From positions 1 through 14,125 of the forward strand of contig JAKSBB010001273.1 of NCBI GenBank assembly GCA_022361315.1: a stretch of 14,125 nucleotides of DNA, given 5' to 3'. Below, piece after piece: positions 5,606 through 13,400 of this stretch. The number at the start of each line of letters is the position of its first letter. The stretch's first letter is position 1. This DNA comes from Desulfobacterales bacterium (GTDB lineage Bacteria; Desulfobacterota; Desulfobacteria; Desulfobacterales; Desulfobacteraceae). The notes beneath the pieces are model-generated. The model ran no database searches. It was given only the letters and a program-made list of their open reading frames with translations, and was not told the DNA's origin. The translations under genes were made by a program, and so were the position numbers.

Positions 5606-8354
5606 ACATCCCTTCCTGATATCAATTCTCCTGCTTGTTATTCTGATTTTATCCAGCGCTACTGCAAGGGCCAGGATCGTCATAGTCGGTGTATATGACA
5701 ACACCCCCATGATCTCCATGGGCAAGTCAGGTCCGGAGGGACTTTTCATTGATATTCTGGAACATGTGGCTGGTCAAGAGGGATGGGTCCTTCAATATCG
5801 GTATGGTGAATGGGAAAAGGTATTTACCCTGGTCAAATCAGGCGAACTGGACATTCTTCCGGCTGTTGCACTGAAAGAATCCCGCCGAAAAGACCTTGAT
5901 TATAACCGGGATGCCTTACTATCCAACTGGGGGGGCGTCTACACCCGCAGGGGAATGAAGGTGGAGTCCATTCTGGATCTGTCCGGTAAAAGAATTGCCA
6001 TTCAGCCCAACGATACCCACGGCGAATATTTTAGCGACCTCATCAAAAAACTGGGGGTTCAATTCACCCGGGTGCCGGTGGCTGACTACACTGAAATTTT
6101 AGGCCGTTTGGACGACAGCTCCTGCGATGCCGGTGTGGTGAATTTCATCAATGCAAAACGCAATGCCAGGCACTTTGATATCCGGACCACCCCGATTGTT
6201 TTTAATCCCGTGGAAATTCACTTTGCAACCCCAAAGGGAGACCCTGCCAGAGTGCTGCCGGCACTGGACAGAAGTATTCCGGTGTTAAAGAAAAATCCGG
6301 CCTCCGTCTATCATACCTCCATGGAAAAATGGTTCGGTATCACCGAGACAGAAAGCCTGGGCTGGCCGGTATGGCTGAAATGGATCATCGGTTCGGCCGG
6401 GGTGATCTTCCTGGCCTCACTGACATTGATTATTGCCCTGCGGCGGGTGGTGAAGGTAAAAACAAACGATCTGGTCAAAGAGCTGCGCAAAAGAAAGGAA
6501 ACGGAAAAAGCACTGAAGTTCCAGGCCCTCTTACTGAACAACATCCAGGATCACGTGACCGCCACGGACCTGGACGGCAACGTTCTCTACGCTAACAAAG
6601 CGGCGCTGAAACATGCCAAACGGTCCGGGGAAGGGGTATCCGGTGAACCGGTACGGCAGTCCCCCCTTCACAACACCCTTGAAAACGGGCGGTGGCGGGG
6701 CGAAGTGGTCAATCACGACTCGGACGGCGCTAAAATCATTCTGGACTGCAGGGCCCGGCTGCTGAAGAATGAAGAAGGCGAACCCTGGCGCATGGTCAGT
6801 GTCTCCACAGATATCACGGAGAGAAAACGGTCTGAAGAAGAGCGGGAACTATTGCTCACCGCCATCGAACAATCCCCGGAAACGATACTAATCACCGATG
6901 CCGACGGCACCATTCAATATGCCAACTCCGCCTTTGAAACACTGACGGGGTTCAGGCGGCAGACCCTCATCGGCCAAAACCCGAGAATCCTTCAGAGTGG
7001 AAAACACAGCACCGCGTTCTACCGCGGCCTCTGGGAAACCATATCAAGTGGTAAACCCTGGAAAGGAGAAATAACCAACCGGAAAAAGGACGGCGCACTT
7101 TTCACCGAAGAAACCAGTATCTCCCCGGTTCGGGATGACTCCGGCAGTATTGTCAATTACGTGGCCGTTAAAAGGGACATCACCGAAGAATTAAAGATGA
7201 AAGCCAGGCTGTCCCATGCCCAGCAACTGGAGGCCATCGGCACACTTGCCGGGGGTATTGCCCACGATTTCAACAATATTCTGTTCCCCATTCTGGGATA
7301 TACGGAAATTCTCATAGGCGATACCCCTCCTGAAAATAATACGGTCCACAGCAGCCTGCAGCAAATCCGGGGAAGCGCCCTCCGGGCCAAGGATCTGGTT
7401 CAACAGATTCTTACCTTTTCGCGGCAGGAGAAAACAGAATACAGGCCGCTCAAAATACAGCTCATCGCCAAAGAGGTGATCAAGCTGCTGCGGTCCACCA
7501 TACCCAAAAACATCGAAATAAAGCAGTATATTGACCCCAACTGCAGTGCGGTTCATGCAGATGCCACCCAGATCCACCAGATTCTGATGAATCTGGCCAC
7601 CAATGCTTACCACGCCATGGAAGAGGATGGGGGGGAATTAAAAATCGAACTTCAGCAGGTGGATGTTGATACCGCCTCCCCCCTTGAACTTCCCTCGGGC
7701 AGATATGCCCGGCTCCTTGTCTCCGACAGCGGTGTCGGAATGACGCCGGAACTGGTGGAAAAAGTGTTTGATCCTTACTTTACAACCAAGGAGAAGGGGC
7801 GCGGTACCGGAATCGGGTTATCCGTTGTCCACGGTATTGTCAATAAAATGAACGGCCATATCCGCATTGACACAGCCCCCGGGGAAGGGACAAATATCAG
7901 TATACATCTGCCGGTGGACGAGGCATTTGAAAATGCGGCAGGGTCGCGCACCGCCAGCCGCTCCCTGCGCAGGGGCTCTGAATCCATTCTGCTCATTGAC
8001 GATGAGGAGATCATTGCCGCCATGCAGAAGCAGGCACTGGAAAAACTCGGATACAAAGTGGCATACAGAATCTCACCACTGGAAGCGCTGGAGGCGTTCA
8101 AGGCCCGGCCGGATTCATTTGACCTGGTGCTGACCGACCTGTCCATGCCAAAAATGAACGGAGATCAATTGGCCATAGCGATTCACCACATCCGGCCGGA
8201 CCTCCCCGTTGTTCTCTGTACGGGCTTTGGGGAAAAACTAACACCGGAGAAGATCAACTCTGCCGGTATCCGGGATATTATTATGAAACCCGTCGTTATG
8301 ACGGAACTATCTGAAAAAATCCGCAAGGCGCTGGACGAACCGAATGAAAAATAA
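5595..8354 (+). CDS. Hybrid sensor histidine kinase with periplasmic solute-binding domain (SBP-PAS-PAS-HisKA-HATPase-REC)
   Basis: The 919-aa protein has a signal peptide (1-26, ending SATARA). A periplasmic SBP_bac_3-like ligand domain spans about 27-250, with IVIVGVYDNTPMIS near its start and LSGKRIAIQPNDTHGEYF within it. A membrane helix follows at about 262-282. Two PAS domains lie near 305-410 and 416-530; both end in a DITE(R) motif. The HisKA domain has H557 in GTLAGGIAHDFNN as phosphoacceptor. The HATPase has N670 (N box), DSGVGM at 711, FDPYFTT at 725 and GRGTGIGLSV at 735. The C-terminal receiver has acidic D802/D803, phosphoacceptor D848 (LVLTDLSMPKMNG), T876 and K898. It should sense a small periplasmic solute and pass phosphate from His to its own receiver. 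No Hpt or DNA-binding partner is encoded beside it. The start is supported by GGGAGAG 5-6 nt upstream, and it overlaps the next gene by 11 bp. Confidence 0.93.
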   Translation: MPNKHPFLISILLLVILILSSATARARIVIVGVYDNTPMISMGKSGPEGLFIDILEHVAGQEGWVLQYRYGEWEKVFTLVKSGELDILPAVALKESRRKDLDYNRDALLSNWGGVYTRRGMKVESILDLSGKRIAIQPNDTHGEYFSDLIKKLGVQFTRVPVADYTEILGRLDDSSCDAGVVNFINAKRNARHFDIRTTPIVFNPVEIHFATPKGDPARVLPALDRSIPVLKKNPASVYHTSMEKWFGITETESLGWPVWLKWIIGSAGVIFLASLTLIIALRRVVKVKTNDLVKELRKRKETEKALKFQALLLNNIQDHVTATDLDGNVLYANKAALKHAKRSGEGVSGEPVRQSPLHNTLENGRWRGEVVNHDSDGAKIILDCRARLLKNEEGEPWRMVSVSTDITERKRSEEERELLLTAIEQSPETILITDADGTIQYANSAFETLTGFRRQTLIGQNPRILQSGKHSTAFYRGLWETISSGKPWKGEITNRKKDGALFTEETSISPVRDDSGSIVNYVAVKRDITEELKMKARLSHAQQLEAIGTLAGGIAHDFNNILFPILGYTEILIGDTPPENNTVHSSLQQIRGSALRAKDLVQQILTFSRQEKTEYRPLKIQLIAKEVIKLLRSTIPKNIEIKQYIDPNCSAVHADATQIHQILMNLATNAYHAMEEDGGELKIELQQVDVDTASPLELPSGRYARLLVSDSGVGMTPELVEKVFDPYFTTKEKGRGTGIGLSVVHGIVNKMNGHIRIDTAPGEGTNISIHLPVDEAFENAAGSRTASRSLRRGSESILLIDDEEIIAAMQKQALEKLGYKVAYRISPLEALEAFKARPDSFDLVLTDLSMPKMNGDQLAIAIHHIRPDLPVVLCTGFGEKLTPEKINSAGIRDIIMKPVVMTELSEKIRKALDEPNEK

Positions 8355-9279
8355 CACATCCCCTCTTTTTAATGTAAACGCCCGCATCGGCGGCACCATG
8401 CTGGAATCCTTTTTCAAAAAAACGGGCGCAAGCCTGGGGGCAACCCACCACACCCACAAAGCTGAGGTGGATATCTCCTGGGTGAATATCAACAATGGTA
8501 AAAAAGAGACCCTGCTTTTCCTCCACGGATTTTCCGACCGGAAGGAGAGTTTCTATTTTCCCGCCAATTTCCTGAAAGACCAGGTGAATCTGGTGCTGCC
8601 TGACCTGCCGGGTTTCGGCCAAAGCACCACGGATGCAGGCCTTACCTACAGCCTTGACAACTATTGCAAATGGTTGTCCGGGTTCATCCGGGACAACCAT
8701 ATCGGCCCCTGCCACCTGGCGGGCAATTCCCTGGGCGGGGCCGTGGCCTCACGCCTGGCACTGGCACTGCCGGAGCAAATCCGCTCCCTCACCCTGGTGG
8801 ACACAGCCGGATTCTATCTGCCCGGCCACAGATCCGTCTACGACGAGGCCCTGGAGGGCGATATCCTGTTCCAGGTCAGGTCGGTGGATGACTATGAAGA
8901 GATGCGGGGCCGGATATTCGCCAAACCACCCGTTCTGCCAAAATTTATCGGGGAATACATGGCCAAACACACCATGGACAACCATGACTGGTACGGTAAA
9001 GTATTCAACGATCTGAGCAACATGGATGCGGTGAAATCGGGCAGAGAAACCATGGAAAGTCTGTCCCTCAACCCGCACTTGGATGATTTCAGGATGAAGG
9101 TGTTCCTGGTCTGGGGCCGGCACGACAGCCTGTTCCCCTGCCAGACCACCGACTTCCTGGCAAAGCGAATGCCCGATGCAAAAATTCATATCTTTGACGA
9201 TTTGGGGCATGTACCGCAGATCGAACACCCTTTCCGGTTTGCCGGGGAATTATCCGCATTTCTGAAGACCGTCGCATAA
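8344..9279 (+). CDS. Alpha/beta hydrolase (serine esterase/lipase-like)
   Basis: This 311-aa alpha/beta-fold hydrolase has an oxyanion-hole HGF (61-63) in LLFLHGFSDRKESF, and LPDLPGFGQS (85-94). The nucleophile elbow is AGNSLGG with S129. The acid is probably D261 (VWGRHDSLFP) and the base H289 (DDLGHVPQIEHP), so the triad is complete. It resembles small lipase/esterase-like or C-C hydrolase-like proteins; the substrate is unknown. There is no obvious signal peptide. The frame overlaps the kinase gene's end by 11 bp, which implies co-transcription and probably translational coupling. ATG 8398 is an alternative start and would remove 18 residues; neither has a strong ribosome site. Its link to the kinase suggests it acts on, or is induced by, the sensed compound, which is inference. 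Confidence 0.88.
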   Translation: MKNNTSPLFNVNARIGGTMLESFFKKTGASLGATHHTHKAEVDISWVNINNGKKETLLFLHGFSDRKESFYFPANFLKDQVNLVLPDLPGFGQSTTDAGLTYSLDNYCKWLSGFIRDNHIGPCHLAGNSLGGAVASRLALALPEQIRSLTLVDTAGFYLPGHRSVYDEALEGDILFQVRSVDDYEEMRGRIFAKPPVLPKFIGEYMAKHTMDNHDWYGKVFNDLSNMDAVKSGRETMESLSLNPHLDDFRMKVFLVWGRHDSLFPCQTTDFLAKRMPDAKIHIFDDLGHVPQIEHPFRFAGELSAFLKTVA

Positions 9280-9401
9280 GTCAGGGAGTACCTTCTGACA
9301 TAGTCCGTCCCCTTTTTTACAAGCTTTTTACAACTTATTTGCCTTTGGCTGACACATGATTTCCGATAAGGGGGTATCCTTGTTTCCACGGTAAATTTAA
9401 C

Positions 9402-9423
9402 GCCTGATATTGCACTTTCAGGC
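9402..9423. other. Small hairpin in the leader of the VWA gene
   Basis: GCCTGA (9402-9407) and TCAGGC (9418-9423) form a 6-bp stem with a 10-nt loop, 36 bp before the VWA start codon. The gap 9280-9458 otherwise holds no clear promoter or terminator. The hairpin is too short to assign a role. Confidence 0.3.
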
Positions 9424-9458
9424 AAAAAGCATTAACTCAGGAAAGAAGGAGACCGGCC

Positions 9459-10814
9459 ATGGCGAACAAAAAATTTCAATTCCGGACAATTGTTTTTACA
9501 GTATTGGCAGCTTTGGGTATAGCAACCCTTTCCGGCGCAGCCGTTGCTGCGGACACCGGGCAGGTGGTATGCCGGGTGGAAACCGACCGGGCGGTTCTGC
9601 CGGCAGGTGATGCCCAGAATGTGGTGCTGAAAATCACCCTGGATGCCCCCCTGGCACCGGCAGAGGCCAAACGCCCCCGGGTGAACATTGCACTGGTCAT
9701 GGACCAGTCCGGTTCCATGAGCGGCACCAAAATGCAAATGGCCAGGGAAGCGGCCATAGAGGCACTGACCCGGCTGGGAAAGGATGATGTGTTTTCCCTG
9801 GTGACCTACGATACGGATGTCACCACCCTGGTGCCGGCCCAGCAAGTCAGGGATGTAAATGCCATCGTCAGGCAGATACGGCAGATCCGGGCCGGCGGCA
9901 GCACCGCTCTCTTCGGCGGGGTGAGCCAGGGCGCGTCCGAAATCCGAAAGCATATTGAAGAACGCTACATCCACCGGGTGGTCCTGCTTTCCGACGGCCT
10001 GGCCAATGTGGGTCCCAGTCACCCTTCCGATCTGGGGCGTCTGGGCGCCGGGTTGTTCAAGGAAAGCATTTCCGTGACCACCATCGGCGTCGGCACGGAT
10101 TACAACGAAGACCTGATGGCCCGCCTCTCCCAGAGAAGCGACGGCAACACCTATTTTGCGGAAGCCGGTATGGACCTGCCCCGGATATTTGCCGCTGAAC
10201 TGGGGGAAGTCCTCAATGTGGTGGCCAAAGAAGTCCGTGTCATTGTCACCCTGCCCGACGACGTCACCCCGGTGGAGATCATCGGCCGGGAAGGCCGGAT
10301 CAAAGGCAACCGGATTGAACTCTCCATGAACCAGCTCTACGGCGGCCAGGAGAAATACGCCCTGATCGAAGTCCGCCTGCCCCCGGCAGCATCCGGCACC
10401 ACCCTGAACGTGGCACGCGCGGAGGTGGCCTATCAGGATCCCTTTGCAGGGAAACCCATGCGGTCCACCGGCATTGCCAAGGCATCCTTCAGCCGTGATC
10501 CCGAAAAGGTGTCCGCCTCCACCAACGTGGGTGTGGTCCGGGACTACCAGCGCAACCTCAATGCCCTGGCCCAGGAAAAGGCCATCGAGCTCTCCGACCA
10601 GGGACGGCCAAAGGAAGCAGCGGCCACCCTGCGGCAGTCGGCGGCCAAGATGAAGGCCGTGGGCAGCATGTACGGGGATGCCCAGCTGGCCAAGGAAGCC
10701 GAAGTGGTGGAGGACCAGGCAGAGATACTTGAGGAAAAGGGCATGAGCAAAAAGACCCGTAAAAAACTCAGGACAGAATCCTACCAGATGAAAAACCAGC
10801 AAATGGCCCAATAA
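9459..10814 (+). CDS. Exported VWA-domain protein with complete MIDAS motif
   Basis: The 451-aa product has a signal peptide (about 1-31, ending AAVAA) and no lipobox, so it should be periplasmic or secreted. A short beta region leads to the von Willebrand factor A domain (about 74-255). The metal-ion-dependent adhesion site is intact: D82-x-S84-x-S86 in MDQSGSMSG, T149 in GGSTALFGG and D179 in LLSDGLAN. After it comes a beta-rich part (about 258-345), then a charged helical region (360-430) and a basic SKKTRKKLRTESYQMKNQQ tail. This layout resembles YfbK-like VWA proteins (Ca-activated chloride channel homologues). The function is probably metal-dependent protein binding. The ribosome site AAGGAG ends 7 nt before ATG. 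The next gene, a histidine kinase, begins 15 bp after the stop, so the two should form an operon. Confidence 0.9.
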   Translation: MANKKFQFRTIVFTVLAALGIATLSGAAVAADTGQVVCRVETDRAVLPAGDAQNVVLKITLDAPLAPAEAKRPRVNIALVMDQSGSMSGTKMQMAREAAIEALTRLGKDDVFSLVTYDTDVTTLVPAQQVRDVNAIVRQIRQIRAGGSTALFGGVSQGASEIRKHIEERYIHRVVLLSDGLANVGPSHPSDLGRLGAGLFKESISVTTIGVGTDYNEDLMARLSQRSDGNTYFAEAGMDLPRIFAAELGEVLNVVAKEVRVIVTLPDDVTPVEIIGREGRIKGNRIELSMNQLYGGQEKYALIEVRLPPAASGTTLNVARAEVAYQDPFAGKPMRSTGIAKASFSRDPEKVSASTNVGVVRDYQRNLNALAQEKAIELSDQGRPKEAAATLRQSAAKMKAVGSMYGDAQLAKEAEVVEDQAEILEEKGMSKKTRKKLRTESYQMKNQQMAQ

Positions 10815-10829
10815 GGAGATCTAAATCAC

Positions 10830-12554
10830 ATGACCGCCGGACGTCCCATCATACTCTTCTGGATACTTCTTCTGGTGCCGGCCCTGATTCTGGGCGGGGT
10901 TGCCTTCAGGATGCTCATCCTGGAACAGGAGCGGACCCGGCGGTCCTACGAAACCACCCTCACCGAACAGGCCTACGCCATTGCCGAATCCATTGAGCTG
11001 GCACTGGTCGGGGTTCAGGACAACCTGGCCCGGGCCCTGCTGGACCTTGGCCCCCAACAGCTTCCGGCCGTCCTTGAAACCCGGCTTCTGGCCTGGGAAA
11101 AAACCAACCCCCTGATCCGGAACATCTTTGTGTACCATCCGGATCAGGGGCTTCTTTATCCCCCCAGATCCATGGCTGCCACCGGTGAAGAACGGCAGTT
11201 TATACAACGATTTGACACCTTTTTCTCAGGCCGCACCGGGTTTGACACCGGCCGTACTGCATCCGGACCGGAACACCCAAGACCTGACGCTTTGGCGGCC
11301 GCTGAATCTGCTCCGGTACAACAAAGAACCGCCCGCCAATCCCTGTACGCCCTGTCCCGGGTTGGCGAACCGGTTCAAGAAAGCGCCTTTTCAATGCAAA
11401 CAGATGCAGAGGAATCCGTGGAAGCCGCCTCCGGCTGGATTCCCTGGTTCAGCCAGAACCGGCTCCACATCCTGGGTTGGGTCCGGCACGGCCGGGGTCC
11501 GGTTTACGGGGTGGAGCTGGAACTGATGACCTTTCTCTCCCGCCTGATCGCCGATTTTCCCAAAACCCGGCAGCCCCATACCGCCATTGTTCTCACCGAC
11601 GGTAACGGCGCACCCCTTCACCGGTCGGGTGCCGCGGCAATGGATGACAATATCACCCCCCTTGCCAAAATCGGCGTATCCCAACACCTTCCCCACTGGG
11701 AGATCTCCGTATTTGCCCATGCCGATGCCCTTGGTTCCGGCACCGGATTCATGGTAATTGCCCTCACCCTTGTGGGCATCCTGATGGCGGCGATACTTTC
11801 CGGCGGTATCCTGATCACCCGGCTGACTTTGTCAAAAATCAGAGATGCCCGCCGGAAAACCTCATTTGTCGCCTCGGTGTCCCATGAACTGAAAACCCCG
11901 TTAACCAGCATACGCATGTACGGAGAACTCCTTCAGTCCGGCCGTATCCGGGATAAAACCAAACAGGACAACTATCTTAGGGTGATTGTCAGCGAAAGCC
12001 AGCGGCTCACCCGCCTGATAAATAATGTTCTGGATTTCGGCAAACTGGAACAGGGGCGGAAGCAGTACCGCCCCACCCGGTTTGACCCGGCCCGGTTCCT
12101 CTCGGATCTTGTCCGGGACCAGTCCATCCGGATTCAGGAGAAGGGCCTTGAGACCATCCTTGAAATTCCGCCGGGGGAATTCCGGGTCACCACGGACAGA
12201 GATGCGCTGGAACAGACGATCCTGAACCTCCTGGACAACGCCCTTAAATACGCCGGAGACGGCAGGTTTATCCGGTTTGCCCTTGAACGAACTGCCGACA
12301 GGAATATCCTGATCCGCATCAGTGATGACGGCCCGGGCATTGATGCCACCCTGAAGGAAAAAATATTTGAGAAATTCTACCGGGTGGACGACTCCCTCAC
12401 TGCGGCCCAGCCCGGCTCCGGTTTAGGACTGAGCATTGCCCGGCAGATGCTCCGGGACCTCGGGTGTGACCTGACGCTTGAAACAAACCCCGCAAATAAC
12501 GCCACAACCGGCTGCTGCTTTACCATAAGGATACCCGACCATGACGACCATTAA
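10830..12554 (+). CDS. Membrane sensor histidine kinase with large periplasmic sensor region
   Basis: The 574-aa kinase has membrane helices at about 7-29 and 306-329. They enclose roughly 275 periplasmic residues with no family I recognise. That region contains a proline/alanine-rich low-complexity stretch (about 140-165), then SGWIPWFSQNRLHILGWVRH. HisKA follows TM2 directly, without an evident HAMP domain. H352 in SVSHELKTPLTS is the phosphoacceptor. The HATPase has N470 (NLLDNALKY), D499 (SDDGPGID) and GSGLGLS at 529-535. It should autophosphorylate and pass phosphate to the OmpR-type regulator encoded next. The ribosome site AAGGAG (10813-10818) is 11 nt upstream. Its 3' end overlaps the regulator gene by 14 bp. 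Confidence 0.93.
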   Translation: MTAGRPIILFWILLLVPALILGGVAFRMLILEQERTRRSYETTLTEQAYAIAESIELALVGVQDNLARALLDLGPQQLPAVLETRLLAWEKTNPLIRNIFVYHPDQGLLYPPRSMAATGEERQFIQRFDTFFSGRTGFDTGRTASGPEHPRPDALAAAESAPVQQRTARQSLYALSRVGEPVQESAFSMQTDAEESVEAASGWIPWFSQNRLHILGWVRHGRGPVYGVELELMTFLSRLIADFPKTRQPHTAIVLTDGNGAPLHRSGAAAMDDNITPLAKIGVSQHLPHWEISVFAHADALGSGTGFMVIALTLVGILMAAILSGGILITRLTLSKIRDARRKTSFVASVSHELKTPLTSIRMYGELLQSGRIRDKTKQDNYLRVIVSESQRLTRLINNVLDFGKLEQGRKQYRPTRFDPARFLSDLVRDQSIRIQEKGLETILEIPPGEFRVTTDRDALEQTILNLLDNALKYAGDGRFIRFALERTADRNILIRISDDGPGIDATLKEKIFEKFYRVDDSLTAAQPGSGLGLSIARQMLRDLGCDLTLETNPANNATTGCCFTIRIPDHDDH

Positions 12555-13254
12555 AATACTGGTGGCTGAAGATGATCCCAACATCAGAACAGGACTGACA
12601 GATACCCTGGAAAGCGAAAACTACCGGGTGGTTCAGGCAGGTGACGGACGTGAGGCGGTATCTCTCTTCCGGGAAACCGCACCCGATCTCATCCTCCTGG
12701 ACATCATGATGCCGGAGAAGAGCGGCTACGACGTCTGCAGGGAAATCCGGTCTGAAAACCCACGGGTTCCCATAATCATGCTCACGGCCAAAGGAGAGGA
12801 GATTGACAAGGTGGTGGGGCTCCAGCTCGGTGCGGACGACTATATCACCAAACCCTTCGGTATTCACGAACTGCTTGCCAGGATAGAAGCGGTGCTGAGG
12901 CGAAGCACCCCACCGGGCGAAACGACGTCAACGGACCGCCCCGGAAAAATGAAAACCTCTTTCCCCTTCGCCGCTTTCACCGTTGACCCCAGGACATATA
13001 CGCTCACCGGCCCGGCCGGCAGCGTTGATATCTCAAGGCGTGAACTGGATCTGATCCGGCTGTTTGCGGACCGCCCCGGTGAAGTTTTGGAGCGGGAATT
13101 CATCCTGGCCCGTGTCTGGGGCGAAGATTACCCCGGGACCACCCGGACCCTGGATCAGCACATCGCCATGCTTCGTAAAAAGGTGGAAGCCACCCCCGGC
13201 AATCCGGAATCTATTGTCACGGTCCACGGTATCGGATACCGGTACACCGGGTAG
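12541..13254 (+). CDS. OmpR/PhoB-family response regulator
   Basis: The 237-aa regulator has an N-terminal receiver with acidic E10/D11/D12, phosphoacceptor D54 (LILLDIMMPEKSG), T82 and K104 (ITKPF). A linker follows, then a C-terminal winged-helix domain (about 143-236) with SRRELDLIRLF, REFILARVWG, TLDQHIAMLRKKVE and VTVHGIGYRYTG. All signature residues are intact, so it should be a phosphorylation-controlled DNA-binding regulator. The start overlaps the kinase gene by 14 bp, and AAGGA lies 9 nt upstream inside that gene. It is the cognate partner of the kinase by position. The genes it controls are unknown; self-regulation of the VWA operon is a reasonable guess. Confidence 0.95.
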   Translation: MTTIKILVAEDDPNIRTGLTDTLESENYRVVQAGDGREAVSLFRETAPDLILLDIMMPEKSGYDVCREIRSENPRVPIIMLTAKGEEIDKVVGLQLGADDYITKPFGIHELLARIEAVLRRSTPPGETTSTDRPGKMKTSFPFAAFTVDPRTYTLTGPAGSVDISRRELDLIRLFADRPGEVLEREFILARVWGEDYPGTTRTLDQHIAMLRKKVEATPGNPESIVTVHGIGYRYTG

Positions 13255-13323
13255 CATCGCCCCCGCACAAACCGGGGATAGAATACGCCCTATAAGATCC
13301 GTACAAAATCCGAAAGAAATCCC

Positions 13324-13351
13324 TTGGATTCTTCACTCAAATCTATATAAT
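13324..13351 (+). promoter_or_regulatory. Candidate sigma-70 promoter for the sigma-54-type regulator gene
   Basis: A perfect -10 TATAAT (13346-13351) lies 16 bp after TTGGAT (13324-13329), which matches the -35 consensus only at TTG. Transcription would start near 13358, about 43 nt before the ATG. No strong terminator follows the OmpR-type gene: CCCCG/CGGGG at 13261-13277 has no T-tract. Read-through is therefore also possible. Confidence 0.45.
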
Positions 13352-13400
13352 ATACCCAATTCTATGTAACCACCTAAACCGAAGCATCAGTTTTTATCCA

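Noticed and set aside
9432..10811. 459-aa minus-strand ORF
   Set aside because: It is fully antisense to the VWA gene, which has a signal peptide, intact MIDAS and a strong ribosome site. The mirror frame is open because of GC-biased third codon positions.
11128..11526. Frameshift in the kinase sensor region, suggested by a second open frame
   Set aside because: The annotated frame is continuous and resumes sensible sequence (SGWIPWFSQNRLHILGW) on both sides of the low-complexity stretch. The alternative frame is Pro/Trp-rich shadow sequence.
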